NCBI RefSeq assembly: GCF_947493875.1
Contig: NZ_CANLSU010000001.1
Location: forward strand, 186,001 to 250,000
DNA: 64,000 nt
Source of the DNA: an uncultured Marinococcus sp.
GTDB taxonomy: Bacteria; Bacillota; Bacilli; Bacillales; Marinococcaceae
Reading direction: 5' to 3'
Below the pieces are notes generated by a model. The model saw only the letters and a program-made list of their open reading frames with translations, ran no database searches and was not told where the DNA came from. Of this stretch, positions 26,088 to 34,920 are shown in pieces. Numbering within the stretch: the first letter of the stretch is position 1; each line of letters opens with the position of its first letter. Position numbers and translations under genes: made by a program.

Positions 26088-27056
26088 ATGACAAAGCCAC
26101 ATGTTTTTGTTACAAGACCAATGCCTCACTGGCTGACAGAAAAGCTCGAACAGGAAGTTGTGCTGGACGTGTGGGATAAAAACGAAGCGGTTCCCGAGGA
26201 GGAGTTAGTCCGGAGAACAGCGGAAGCAGATGGATTGTTCTGTACTGTGTCGGAGCCGGTGACGAGAAACGTTATTGAACAGGCGCCGCGGTTAAAAATA
26301 ATAGCAACAATGGCAGTTGGATATAATAACATTGATCTGGAAGCGGCAGAGGAAAAGGGGGTTAAGGTGGCCCATACTCCCGGCATACTGACAGAAACGA
26401 CAGCGGATCTCACTTTTGCTTTAATGATGACCGCAGCACGAAGGCTGCCGGAGGCCATGGACACTATCCGTAAGAATGAATGGGGGTCCTGGGCGCCGTT
26501 TGCATTTACAGGACAGGATATTTACGGTGCAACCCTGGGTATTATCGGCATGGGGCGTATTGGAGAAGCGGTGGCTAAAAGGGCTGGTGGTTTTGATATG
26601 AACATACTTTATCATAATCGTTCGCGGAAGCGGGAAGCGGAAGAACGGACGGGCGCTGTATACGCGGAGCTGGATGAACTTTTGGAGCAGGCTGACTTTA
26701 TCTGCGTGCTGGCACCGGCCACCCCGGAAACAGAAAAGCTGATAAACGCGGAAGCTTTTCGTAAAATGAAAAAATCAGCTGTGTTTATTAATACCTCAAG
26801 AGGCACGACTGTAGATGAGGAAGCGCTTGTGGATGCGCTTCGGGAAGGAGAGATTTTCAGCGCCGGTCTTGATGTGTTTGAAAATGAACCTATCGGTGCA
26901 GACCATCCTCTCCTCAGCCTGTCCAATGTTGTGGCGCTCCCGCATATCGGCAGCGCCAGCGAAAAAACGCGCCGGGAGATGGCGGATATGACTGCAGATC
27001 ATATTTTACAGGGGCTCCAGGGGCTTCCACTCACGCATGAAGTGCCCGGAAAATAA
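26088..27056 (+). CDS. D-2-hydroxyacid dehydrogenase (glyoxylate/hydroxypyruvate reductase type)
   Basis: A 322-residue NAD(P)-dependent oxidoreductase. The cofactor motif GMGRIGEAVAKR is in the centre, preceded by the family segment HTPGILTETTADLTFALMM. The catalytic Arg, Glu and His lie in NTSRGTTVDE, DVFENEP and LPHIGSAS. It would reduce glyoxylate or hydroxypyruvate, or oxidise D-glycerate or gluconate. ATG 26088 follows AAAGGAGAG; it is the second gene of the methyltransferase operon. Confidence 0.9.
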   Translation: MTKPHVFVTRPMPHWLTEKLEQEVVLDVWDKNEAVPEEELVRRTAEADGLFCTVSEPVTRNVIEQAPRLKIIATMAVGYNNIDLEAAEEKGVKVAHTPGILTETTADLTFALMMTAARRLPEAMDTIRKNEWGSWAPFAFTGQDIYGATLGIIGMGRIGEAVAKRAGGFDMNILYHNRSRKREAEERTGAVYAELDELLEQADFICVLAPATPETEKLINAEAFRKMKKSAVFINTSRGTTVDEEALVDALREGEIFSAGLDVFENEPIGADHPLLSLSNVVALPHIGSASEKTRREMADMTADHILQGLQGLPLTHEVPGK

Positions 27057-27100
27057 AAAGCAACCCGCGAGCCTGAAACGGGCTGGCGGGTTGCTTTAGT
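27055..27100. terminator. Bidirectional terminator between the hydroxyacid dehydrogenase and alsT
   Basis: Arms 27057-27068 and 27086-27097 pair perfectly with an inner AGCC/GGCT stem; it ends with TTT on the plus strand and TTTT on the minus strand. Confidence 0.88.
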
Positions 27101-27104
27101 TGTG

Positions 27105-28481
27105 TTATGACTTGTTCCAGGTAGCTGTACCATTTTTTTCTTCCTTCATTCGCTTGCGGAAGCGAACTGTTTCCGCGGTGATGACTCCGGAAAGCCCCAG
27201 GAGGGCGATCAGGTTTGGAGCTGCCATCAGGCCGTTCATCGTGTCTGCAAGTGACCAGACAATTCCGAACTGAACCACAGCGCCAAAGAATACAGCGATA
27301 ACGAAAACGACGCGGTAGGCAAAAACAGCCCTATACGTTTTGAAAAGGTAATAAATACAGCGTTCTCCGTAGTAGGACCAGCCCAGAATAGTAGAATAGG
27401 CGAAGAAAATGAGTCCTACAGAAACAATAATGCTTCCTGCAGGTCCCAGGAAGTGTTCAAATGTGGCGGCAGTCAGCGGAGCTCCGTCTAAATCACCGCT
27501 TACAAAGCTTTGGCCCATCACAAGAGAAATACCGGTAATGGAGCAAATAATGATCGTATCAATAAAAACCTGAGTCATGGAGACGAGAGCCTGCCGCCCC
27601 GGGTAATCGGTACGCGCAGCAGCTGCCGCAATTGGGGCGGAGCCAAGTCCTGCTTCGTTGGAGAAAACACCGCGTGCCACTCCGTACTGAATCACAACCC
27701 CAACGGCTCCGCCGGCTGCGGCCTGGCCGGTGAATGCATCGGAAACGATGGAGCCGACTGCGGCCGGAACGAGATCCAAATTGCCAAAAATAACAATCAG
27801 GCCACCGACCACATAAAAGACAGCCATAACCGGAACAATAAATGAAACGACCCGGCCAATCGATTTGATGCCGCCAAGAATCACAACCCCGGTTAAAATA
27901 CTGAGCGCAATACCGGTGATCCAGGTAGGCACATTCCAGTTGGAGTCCAGCACATCGGCAACAGAGTTGGATTGGACAGTGTTGCCGATCCCAAATGCGG
28001 CAATTGCAGCAAATACGGCAAACAGGACGGCCAGCCATTTCCATCCGAGCCCTTTTTCTATGTAGTACATCGGTCCGCCGGCCATGCGGCCGCGTTCATC
28101 CTGAACCCGGTACTTCACAGCCAGAATAGCTTCCCCGTATTTTGTAGCCATTCCAAATAGTGCACTGATCCACATCCAGAAGACAGCACCCGGGCCGCCG
28201 ATCACCACAGCTGTAGCAACGCCTGCGATGTTACCAGTCCCGACAGTCGCAGCCAGAGCGGTCATCAGCGATTGAAAGTGGGAGATGTCCCCCTCTGATT
28301 TTTTGTCCTGCTTGGAAAAGGCAAGCTTTAAGGCATAAGGAAGAGTAGAAAATTGCAAAAACCCTAAACGAACTGTTAAAAAGATACCTGTCCCCAAAAT
28401 AAGAATTAAAAATGGAGGGCCCCACACAATGCCGCTGATGGTGGTAAGTAATTCTTCAAGGCTGTTCATAAAACCTGACAT
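27105..28481 (-). CDS. Sodium:alanine/glycine symporter (AlsT/AGCS family)
   Basis: A membrane symporter of 458 residues importing small neutral amino acids or glutamine with Na+. Family hallmarks are GTGNIAGVATAVVIGGPGAVFWMW near the N-terminus, GGPMYYIEKGLG, and FSNEAGLGSAPIAAAAA. ATG 28481 was chosen over an upstream TTG because AAGGAG lies nine bases before it. Its 229-base upstream gap holds the divergent promoter region shared with the following small gene. Confidence 0.92.
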   Translation of the reverse strand: MSGFMNSLEELLTTISGIVWGPPFLILILGTGIFLTVRLGFLQFSTLPYALKLAFSKQDKKSEGDISHFQSLMTALAATVGTGNIAGVATAVVIGGPGAVFWMWISALFGMATKYGEAILAVKYRVQDERGRMAGGPMYYIEKGLGWKWLAVLFAVFAAIAAFGIGNTVQSNSVADVLDSNWNVPTWITGIALSILTGVVILGGIKSIGRVVSFIVPVMAVFYVVGGLIVIFGNLDLVPAAVGSIVSDAFTGQAAAGGAVGVVIQYGVARGVFSNEAGLGSAPIAAAAARTDYPGRQALVSMTQVFIDTIIICSITGISLVMGQSFVSGDLDGAPLTAATFEHFLGPAGSIIVSVGLIFFAYSTILGWSYYGERCIYYLFKTYRAVFAYRVVFVIAVFFGAVVQFGIVWSLADTMNGLMAAPNLIALLGLSGVITAETVRFRKRMKEEKNGTATWNKS

Positions 28482-28653
28482 ATGTAACAACTCCTTTCCA
28501 TAATGTAACTGTACATAAGATGTTATAAAGACGTGAACAGTTTGTTAGAAAAGTTTACTATAAAAATAATAAATTGGGTACATGTTTTGTAAAAATTATG
28601 AAAATTTCCAGGGGAGAAAAACAGTAATTTCTTTAAAAGATTTAGAATATGAT

Positions 28654-28679
28654 GTTTTAGGGAGAAAAGATTCGGGCAT
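28654..28679 (+). promoter_or_regulatory. Sigma-B-like promoter ahead of the 100-residue protein
   Basis: GTTTTA (28654-28659) and GGGCAT (28674-28679) are separated by 14 bases and differ by one base each from the sigma-B consensus GTTTAA / GGGTAT. The spacing to ATG 28720 is normal for a promoter. Confidence 0.45.
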
Positions 28680-28719
28680 TCGTATAGGTAGACGTAATCG
28701 GATGAAGGAGGACTAGACA

Positions 28720-29022
28720 ATGAAAAAAGTAAAAGTAGATGAAGTTTTTACAGAGGAGAAAGAACAGCTCCGTTATACAGATGGTGAATTAGAGGTCCGT
28801 GATGATAACGGAGAAGATTGGGAAGTGAAGCTGTACGGAGTCGAAAATCAGCGTTTCTTCACAGATGCCCTGAAAAATAACGAAAAGAAGCATTTAACAT
28901 TTGAAACTGATAAAGGAAGCATGTACGGCCTCGTGTCCGTAGAAGCACTGGACAATGCCGGCGTGGCTAACGAAGACGTAGTAACGCTTGTAGGCACCGG
29001 ACCGTTAAACGGTTTTTCATAA
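28720..29022 (+). CDS. 100-residue acidic protein of unknown function
   Basis: Start ATG 28720 behind a strong AAGGAGG. The protein is acidic and soluble, with alternating strand-like segments (ELEVRDDNGEDWEVKLYGV, HLTFETDKGSMYGLVSVEAL), and no signal peptide or motif that I recognise. It stands alone with its own terminator and a possible sigma-B promoter, which would make it a stress-induced small protein. Function unknown. Confidence 0.75.
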   Translation: MKKVKVDEVFTEEKEQLRYTDGELEVRDDNGEDWEVKLYGVENQRFFTDALKNNEKKHLTFETDKGSMYGLVSVEALDNAGVANEDVVTLVGTGPLNGFS

Positions 29023-29043
29023 GACGGAAAATAATTAAGAGTG

Positions 29044-29085
29044 AATAGCGGTGCAGGTGATACAGCCTGGATCGTTATTTTTAAC
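29044..29085 (+). terminator. Terminator of the 100-residue protein gene
   Basis: Imperfect arms 29044-29057 and 29066-29079 (two G-T pairs, one mismatch) followed by TTT. Confidence 0.6.
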
Positions 29086-29113
29086 TTAAAGAGGCAATCA
29101 CTTAAAATATTAA

Positions 29114-29157
29114 AGCATAAAGCAGGCAGCCGGTTTAATGGCTGCCTGCTTTATGTA
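29114..29157. terminator. Bidirectional terminator before the rhodanese-like gene
   Basis: A perfect 15-base stem (29117-29131 / 29140-29154) with an eight-base loop; weak T tails on both sides. It probably ends the minus-strand rhodanese-like gene. Confidence 0.7.
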
Positions 29158-29161
29158 CATA

Positions 29162-29548
29162 TTACGAACCGCTGCACGGGAGCTTGACCGGCGGATAGCC
29201 CTGCTCGCCTCTTCGCACCACAGCGTAGCCGGTGACGGTAAAACCATTTTTAAGCAGCAGCCGGGTGCTTAGATTTCTTGAAACCTTATCAGGAGCAACG
29301 AGAAACACTTCTTTTTTCGGAACGGTCTGTAAATGTCGTTTTAGATACGGATACGGAAGAGCAAACGCTCCGCGTACCGGGTTGCGGTCTGATTCCTGGT
29401 ATTCGCGGACGTCCAGAATGTGGACACCGGTCTCCTGAATTTGAGGAAGGGAAGAACAAGGAACGCGTAAAACGGGCATCCAGCGTTTAAATGCCGGTAT
29501 CATAACGAGAACAATAACAACTATGGTAATACTAAGCCAAAAAAGCAT
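29162..29548 (-). CDS. Membrane-anchored rhodanese-like protein without catalytic Cys
   Basis: A 128-residue protein from ATG 29548 (GAGGAG seven bases upstream). One N-terminal membrane helix (LFWLSITIVVIVLVMIPAF) leads to a rhodanese fold: HILDVREYQESDRNPVRGAFALPYPYL is the usual D-V-R entry. The active-site loop position reads VFLVAPDKVSRN, with no Cys, so sulfur transfer is unlikely. The domain probably acts in protein binding or sensing. Single-gene unit. Confidence 0.8.
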   Translation of the reverse strand: MLFWLSITIVVIVLVMIPAFKRWMPVLRVPCSSLPQIQETGVHILDVREYQESDRNPVRGAFALPYPYLKRHLQTVPKKEVFLVAPDKVSRNLSTRLLLKNGFTVTGYAVVRRGEQGYPPVKLPCSGS

Positions 29549-29767
29549 CAACGCACTCCTCATTCCTTTCTTATAGCGATTCATATTCTATATTTTTTTA
29601 CGAACAGATTCAAGAACTTTGCTTACGCTGCTTTTACACTTACCCCTTTATAGATCACCTATAACAATTTCATGCTATTAATTATTCTTAGGAAATTCAA
29701 GCATATTGGTTTCAGGGGGAAGTAATTTTTGATAAGGTTAATACAGAAAGTAGGAGGTGAAGCTTCC

Positions 29768-30103
29768 ATGCCAGAAACAGAAGAAAAAAGAGAATTGGAA
29801 GAACGAGTTTGGGCGGAACTGGAAAATGTAATTGATCCGGAGCTCGGTATTGATATCGTAAACCTGGGCCTTGTGTATACAGTAACAGTTGATGACGACA
29901 GACAGGCGAATATCGAAATGACCCTGACTGCAATGGGCTGCCCACTTGCAGGTACAATCGTTAACGATATTAATTTCGCCATGAATGATCTGAAGGAATA
30001 CGGAGAAATCAGCGAAGTGGACGTGGATATTGTTTGGAATCCACCTTGGAGCAAAGACAAAATGTCCCGTTACGCAAAGATCGCTTTAGGTATTCCGGAT
30101 TGA
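29768..30103 (+). CDS. MIP18/DUF59 family Fe-S assembly factor (SufT-like)
   Basis: A 111-residue protein of the MIP18 family. Visible hallmarks are VIDPELGIDIVNLGLVY and the MTLTAMGCPLAGTIV segment, with the conserved Cys. Members help load iron-sulfur clusters onto target proteins. ATG 29768 was chosen because AGGAGGTGA lies eight bases before it. Monocistronic, with a terminator. Sure of the family; the client proteins are not known. Confidence 0.92.
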   Translation: MPETEEKRELEERVWAELENVIDPELGIDIVNLGLVYTVTVDDDRQANIEMTLTAMGCPLAGTIVNDINFAMNDLKEYGEISEVDVDIVWNPPWSKDKMSRYAKIALGIPD

Positions 30104-30108
30104 TGAAA

Positions 30109-30146
30109 GGGAAGCCGGTTGGAGCAATCCAGCCGGCTTCTTTTTA
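30109..30146 (+). terminator. Terminator of the MIP18-family gene
   Basis: A 13-base stem at 30111-30123 / 30128-30140 with a GCAA loop and TTTTTATT. Confidence 0.92.
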
Positions 30147-30189
30147 TTCTGCAATTATTTTCACTAATCAGAAAAAATAAAATTTTCGG

Positions 30190-30218
30190 TTGAAATATAC
30201 TGGAAAATGGTTTATTAT
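30190..30218 (+). promoter_or_regulatory. Sigma-A promoter of the small TTG-start gene
   Basis: TTGAAA (30190-30195) and TATTAT (30213-30218) with the ideal 17-base spacer, 30 bases before the start codon. Confidence 0.7.
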
Positions 30219-30248
30219 GTAAACATACTCAAAGGAGGCATTATTGTT

Positions 30249-30410
30249 TTGACAAACAGTCAACTGAACACAACTGAAATGATCGACAAAGGGATGCAGC
30301 AGTCTCACAGCATGAGCGTAGAGGAATCGGTTCGCACGATTGAAAACATCATGCAGGTCGAAGCAGCACGTCAGCAGGACTATGAAGACAATAAGATTGA
30401 AAATTTATAA
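30249..30410 (+). CDS. 53-residue acidic protein of unknown function
   Basis: The start is TTG 30249, ten bases after AAAGGAGG; the upstream ATG at 30207 lies inside the promoter and before the ribosome site, so it cannot be the start. The sequence is polar, Gln/Met/Glu-rich and predicted helical (MIDKGMQQSHSMSVEESVRTI), with no membrane segment. It has its own promoter and terminator, which supports a real gene. Function unknown. Confidence 0.72.
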   Translation: MTNSQLNTTEMIDKGMQQSHSMSVEESVRTIENIMQVEAARQQDYEDNKIENL

Positions 30411-30415
30411 GTAAT

Positions 30416-30449
30416 GAAAAGCGCGGCCCCCTAAAGGCCGCGCTTTTTG
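30416..30449. terminator. Bidirectional terminator before map
   Basis: A perfect 11-base stem (30418-30428 / 30436-30446), very GC-rich, with T-runs on both strands. Confidence 0.93.
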
Positions 30450-30453
30450 ACGT

Positions 30454-31209
30454 TTATATGCTCTCCTGGCCCGTTAAAATAACCGGGCCTTCTTCTGTGA
30501 TCGCGATAGTGTGCTCGTACTGGGCGGAATACCCTCCGTCCCGGGTGGTGGCGGTCCACCCGTTGGAGGTCATTTTGCTCTGCCAGCCGCCGGTGTTGAC
30601 CATTGGCTCGATCGTAATAACGTGGCCCGGTTTTAAGCGGCCGCCTTTGCCCGGGGCGCCGAAATGAGGAATCTGTGGATCTTCGTGGAGGGTGGGCCCG
30701 ATGCCGTGTCCGGTAAAGTCCCGGACGACCGAAAATCCCTCTTTTTCGACATATGTTTGAATCGCGTGTCCGATATCACCAATCCGGTTGCCCGCTTTGG
30801 CCTGTTCAATACCTTTATATAAAGATGATTCTGTAACCTCCATCAGCCGTTCGAGTTCACTGCTTACGTCACCAACGGCATAGGTCCAGGCAGAATCCGC
30901 CAGAGCCCCGTTTAAATTCACTACCATATCAATTGTAACGAGATCACCATTTTCAAGAGGACGGGCTCTTGGAAAGCCGTGACAGATTTCATCATTTACG
31001 GAGGCACAGGTTGCGTATTTGTATCCTTGAAAGCCTTTTTGTTCAGGAGTGGCACCGCGCTCTGCCAGAAATTTTTCAGCAAAATCGTCAATTTGTTTCG
31101 TGGTGACACCGGGTTTGACCATTTTGGCGATTTCTTTATGACAGGCAGCAAGAATTTTCCCCGCTTCGTGCATAAGTTCAATCTCTCGTTCTGTCTTTAA
31201 CGTTACCAT
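30454..31209 (-). CDS. map: Methionine aminopeptidase, type I
   Basis: Removes the initiator Met from nascent proteins. The five metal ligands are visible: Asp in VTIDMVV, Asp in LADSAWT, His in GHGIG, Glu in TIEPM and Glu in QYEHT. Length 251. ATG 31209 follows AAAAGGAGA. It is not beside secY-adk-infA, where the housekeeping map of Bacilli normally sits, so it is probably the second copy (YflG/MapB-like). Monocistronic. Confidence 0.92.
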   Translation of the reverse strand: MVTLKTEREIELMHEAGKILAACHKEIAKMVKPGVTTKQIDDFAEKFLAERGATPEQKGFQGYKYATCASVNDEICHGFPRARPLENGDLVTIDMVVNLNGALADSAWTYAVGDVSSELERLMEVTESSLYKGIEQAKAGNRIGDIGHAIQTYVEKEGFSVVRDFTGHGIGPTLHEDPQIPHFGAPGKGGRLKPGHVITIEPMVNTGGWQSKMTSNGWTATTRDGGYSAQYEHTIAITEEGPVILTGQESI

Positions 31210-31325
31210 CGTCTGTCTCCTTTTATTCAGTATCAAATACTATTGTAAAACATTCGTTTAAGAAATGCATTGTTTGATGATTTCCTTTATAATTGCAGAA
31301 TTGCACGATAGAAATGGGGGAAATC

Positions 31326-32630
31326 ATGAAGCAACAGAAATGGTACGTACAGATCAGGGACAAGTTTTGGTTCGTTCCGGGCTGCTACGGCATTCTTAGT
31401 TTGATTATAGTAATAGGAACTTCTATTATGGACCAGCAGCTCCTGCGTCCTGTTTATAACAATGTCCCTTCTATGCTGCTCGTAGAAAATAACACTGCTA
31501 CTTCCCTGTACAGTGCATTAGTAACGGCGTTGCTGACACTGACCACCATCAGCTTTTCTTCGATAATGGTCGTTCTGACAACGTATGCGACACAGTTTAC
31601 GCCAAGAGCCCTTCAGGATTTTATGAAAAGCCCGACGACGCAGCATACGCTTGGCGTGTTTACATTTGGGGTGCTGTTTACCCTGGTAAATATGCTGCTC
31701 TTTTCAAGCGAGGGTAACAACCAAATTTTGATGCCGATGCTGACAGTTCTTGTGGCGCTTGGCTGTCTTGCTTTTTTTATAATCTTCATTTATCACTCCA
31801 CCCAGTGGCTGCAGGTGAATCATTTAATTAGCAACATACGGGCCGATGCTTCTAAGGTGATTCGGGATGCATACACATATTCCGGCGTGAACAGCTTCAG
31901 CGAATGGAGCGATGATTTCCGGAATGACGAAGAAACCATTGTTCATGCCGAACGGTCAGGGTATACCAATATGGTGAAAATGCCTGAACTGATTGAATGG
32001 GCCCGACAGCAGGAAGCCGTCGTTGAATGCTTGTTTCAGGTGGGAGACTATGTTCATCAGGGAGAGCCTTTATTTCGCTATTGGTCAAAGCATAGTTTAT
32101 CCCCGAAAATATTACGGAATTTTTTATTAGTGGGCGAGGAGAGAAGCAATGTTCAGGACATAGAATTTTCCATGCAGAAAATTGTAGAAATAGCGCTGCG
32201 GGCCATTTCCCCGGCGATCAACGATCCGCATACAGCAGCCAACTGTATAAACCGTATTGGCGCGCTGCTTTCTGAACTCAGCTATGAGCACAAAAACGAT
32301 CAATACTTTGCCGACAATCAGGATGAACTGCGGTTATTTATGCCTGTAAAGCCCTTTAGAGAATATTTATATAAAAGCTTTTACCAGCTCAGGCTTTACG
32401 GCCGTGAAGATATTTCGGTAATGGCGGCCTGCATGGAAGCACTGACGATGCTTGTGAAGACAGGAGATTCGTCTGTGCTAAAGGAAGTGGAATCATTTTC
32501 CCGTTACATGGAGCAGGCGGTCGATGAGGAACAGCTTGCGGACTGGGACAGGGAGTACTGGGAAAAGCGTGTACAGGAAAAGGATACAGCTCTGCATCAG
32601 GCACTTACAAAAAGTAAGCAGATAACTTGA
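31326..32630 (+). CDS. DUF2254 family membrane protein
   Basis: A 434-residue membrane protein. Four hydrophobic segments fall in the first 170 residues, including LTLTTISFSSIMVVLTTYATQFTPRAL, the DUF2254 hallmark. A cytosolic region follows with QQEAVVECLFQVGDYVHQGEPLF and ALRAISPAINDPHTAANCI, also typical. Function is not known for the family. ATG 31326 follows GGGGGAAA. It stands alone. Confidence 0.88.
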   Translation: MKQQKWYVQIRDKFWFVPGCYGILSLIIVIGTSIMDQQLLRPVYNNVPSMLLVENNTATSLYSALVTALLTLTTISFSSIMVVLTTYATQFTPRALQDFMKSPTTQHTLGVFTFGVLFTLVNMLLFSSEGNNQILMPMLTVLVALGCLAFFIIFIYHSTQWLQVNHLISNIRADASKVIRDAYTYSGVNSFSEWSDDFRNDEETIVHAERSGYTNMVKMPELIEWARQQEAVVECLFQVGDYVHQGEPLFRYWSKHSLSPKILRNFLLVGEERSNVQDIEFSMQKIVEIALRAISPAINDPHTAANCINRIGALLSELSYEHKNDQYFADNQDELRLFMPVKPFREYLYKSFYQLRLYGREDISVMAACMEALTMLVKTGDSSVLKEVESFSRYMEQAVDEEQLADWDREYWEKRVQEKDTALHQALTKSKQIT

Positions 32631-32694
32631 AACAGCCAGTAACGTGTGTGTATGATATATAAATGAAGTTCAACACGAAAGGATGAAAGATCAA

Positions 32695-33255
32695 ATGAAA
32701 GTAGCAGCTATTGTAGGAAGTATCCGTCAGGAATCCTTTAACGGAAAATTAGTGGAGTACATGCAGGACCGTTACAGCGACATCATGGATATTGATATTT
32801 TAGATATCCGCGATCTTCCGCACTATGATCAGGACGAGGAAAGCAATGCTCCGGACTATGTGCAGGAGTACAAGCGTTCTGTACGTGAAGCGGACGCCGT
32901 ACTTATTGCAACCCCGGAATACAATGGTTCAATTTCCGGCGTGCTTAAAAATGCTCTGGATTGGAATTCCCGGGTCGATTACGACTTTGCCGGCAAACCA
33001 ACCATGCTGGTGGGAGCTTCTCTTGGCGGTCTGGGCACCGTGAAAGCGCAGATGCATCTGCGCCAGATTTTGAGCGCTCCGGGCATGAGTGCAAAAGTAC
33101 TTCCCGGAAATGAAGTGCTTATTGGAGCTGTGCATGAAAAAATGGACGAAAACGGAAACTTAACGGACCAGGGCACAATTGATTTTCTCGATAATGTCGT
33201 AGCCGAATTTGAACGCTTTTATCAGGAAGCAACGGCTGTAGCCAACCGGGCATAA
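32695..33255 (+). CDS. NADPH-dependent FMN reductase family protein
   Basis: A 186-residue flavodoxin-like reductase. GSIRQESFNGKL binds the FMN phosphate and PEYNGSISGVLKNALDW is the family's second signature. It would reduce FMN, quinones, azo compounds or chromate with NAD(P)H. ATG 32695 was preferred over 32683 because AAAGGA then has proper spacing. It shares a terminator with the convergent MFS gene. Confidence 0.9.
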   Translation: MKVAAIVGSIRQESFNGKLVEYMQDRYSDIMDIDILDIRDLPHYDQDEESNAPDYVQEYKRSVREADAVLIATPEYNGSISGVLKNALDWNSRVDYDFAGKPTMLVGASLGGLGTVKAQMHLRQILSAPGMSAKVLPGNEVLIGAVHEKMDENGNLTDQGTIDFLDNVVAEFERFYQEATAVANRA

Positions 33256-33293
33256 AAAAATCCCTGCAGAAATATCTGCAGGGATTTTTTTAC
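33256..33293. terminator. Bidirectional terminator between the FMN reductase and MFS genes
   Basis: The arms 33256-33270 and 33275-33289 are perfect around AATA, with A- and T-runs merging into both ends. Confidence 0.93.
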
Positions 33294-34453
33294 GCTTTTG
33301 GAGCTTCGGTCTGTTCGGTTTGCAGATCTGTTCTGCTCCATCCAATAAACAATAAAGCTGCTGCGCCAAGAACACCGGCGACCAGGTATGGAAGATGGGC
33401 TGATAATGAATTACCGATTAATCCCGACATGACCGGTGCAAAAGCAGCGCCAAGCCAGCGAAGGAAATTATATGCTCCAGAAGAAATACTGCGCTCGTAA
33501 GGCGAATGCTCCATTACATGGCTGGTAAATAAAGAATTATTCAGGCCGGAAAATAATCCTGAAAGTACGATGAACATAATCATTAATACTGAGGAGGACG
33601 CAAAAAACAATCCTAAAAGCGTTAAAATAAAAGCAGAGAGGGTGAACGGCAGTAATTTCACAGGAGTAAACCGCCTCTCAAGCCTTCTCGATAAAACAGC
33701 CGAGCCGAAGGCCAGGCATAATCCCCATCCAAAAAAGACGAGACCGATTTGAATAGAAGTTAAAGATAAAATTAAAGGGGAGTAAGCAAGCACGACAAAA
33801 AAACCATAATAATAAAACATGCCGGCAAGCGCACCCTTAATGAACGGCCCGTGTGTAAAAAGATGACGAAGCTCCTGCCATCCAGCCGTAGCTTTAGCTT
33901 TTTTAGGAGCGGGCGGATGGACGAAAAAGATAACTAAAATAAAAGCGATAAGCATTAAAAGACTTGTACCAAAAAAAGGAGCACGCCAGGATAGATCCCC
34001 GAGAAGGCCGCCTACAAGCGGACCGCCGGCGAGGCCCAGGCCAATTGCCGCCTCATACATACCTACCGCTGTTTCCACGCTCCTCGAGAGAGCGATTAAC
34101 AGGGTCATAGCAGTGGCGAAAAACATAGCGTTGCCAAGCCCCCAGCCGCCGCGAAAAAGGGCCAGTTCAGTAATGCCTCCCGCCACACTGCAAAGCAGGG
34201 CGAAGGCTGTAACGATCAAAAGCCCGGCGCTCATCAGCCGTTTATCACCAAACCGGCTCGAAAGGATCCCGGCAGGAATCATCATGCAGGCCATCACTAA
34301 AATATAGGACGTAAAAAGCAGCTCCACCTGCCAGTGAGAAGCACCGATAGAAGCCGCGATGGAAGGAAGGACGGGGTCCACGACGCCGATACCCATAAAA
34401 GCTAAAAATGTGGCGAAGATCGTAATCCACCGTGCCCTGGTTTGAATATTCAT
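33290..34453 (-). CDS. Major facilitator superfamily drug-efflux-type transporter
   Basis: A 387-residue membrane transporter with 12 hydrophobic spans. DPVLPSIAASIGAS in the first loop is the mark of the Bmr/NorA-like drug:H+ antiporter group, and SRFGDKRLM is motif A. It starts seven bases after the merR gene ends, so the pair is one operon; the MerR regulator probably senses its substrates, as BmrR or BltR does. The substrate is unknown. Confidence 0.88.
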   Translation of the reverse strand: MNIQTRARWITIFATFLAFMGIGVVDPVLPSIAASIGASHWQVELLFTSYILVMACMMIPAGILSSRFGDKRLMSAGLLIVTAFALLCSVAGGITELALFRGGWGLGNAMFFATAMTLLIALSRSVETAVGMYEAAIGLGLAGGPLVGGLLGDLSWRAPFFGTSLLMLIAFILVIFFVHPPAPKKAKATAGWQELRHLFTHGPFIKGALAGMFYYYGFFVVLAYSPLILSLTSIQIGLVFFGWGLCLAFGSAVLSRRLERRFTPVKLLPFTLSAFILTLLGLFFASSSVLMIMFIVLSGLFSGLNNSLFTSHVMEHSPYERSISSGAYNFLRWLGAAFAPVMSGLIGNSLSAHLPYLVAGVLGAAALLFIGWSRTDLQTEQTEAPKA

Positions 34454-34460
34454 AAAGCAG

Positions 34461-34889
34461 TCACTTCTCCTTATTGAATGAAGATAATACGTTGTCAGCT
34501 TGTTTTTTCAGATTTTCCATTTCCGTTTTAAACGTTGTCATCTGGTTGATTTTTTGGTCGAGCATATCAATCTGGGCCTGAAGGCTATCAGAAATTTGTT
34601 TCAAATCCTCGTGCTGCATCGTCGTTTCCTGTACCGACTGGTAGTGGCTATAGACTGTTTTTACCTGCTCTTTCAAATCGAGATACTGCTGCAGCTCCTG
34701 AAGAGAAAAACCAAGAACCTCCTTTGCGGTTACTACATTCTGCAGACGTTCAATATCCTGGTCATCGTACACTCTGGTTCCTTTTTCTGTACGCTCTGGT
34801 GCTGATATAAGACCAATTTGTTCATAATAACGTATTGCACGTTTCGTTAAGCCTGTGGTTTGAGCGGCTTCTTCAATTTTGTACAGCAT
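34461..34889 (-). CDS. MerR family transcriptional regulator
   Basis: A 142-residue regulator. The winged helix is at residues 3-70 (IEEAAQTTGLTKRAIRYYEQIGLI, then TRVYDDQDIERLQNV). A long dimerisation coiled coil follows, with a short polar C-terminus rather than a GyrI-like ligand domain. No Cys metal-binding motif is seen, so the inducer is probably organic. GGAGGG precedes the ATG. It heads the operon with the MFS efflux gene and probably controls it and itself. Confidence 0.9.
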   Translation of the reverse strand: MLYKIEEAAQTTGLTKRAIRYYEQIGLISAPERTEKGTRVYDDQDIERLQNVVTAKEVLGFSLQELQQYLDLKEQVKTVYSHYQSVQETTMQHEDLKQISDSLQAQIDMLDQKINQMTTFKTEMENLKKQADNVLSSFNKEK

Positions 34890-34920
34890 GCATCACCCTC
34901 CTGATAAGTTTCATGATATA

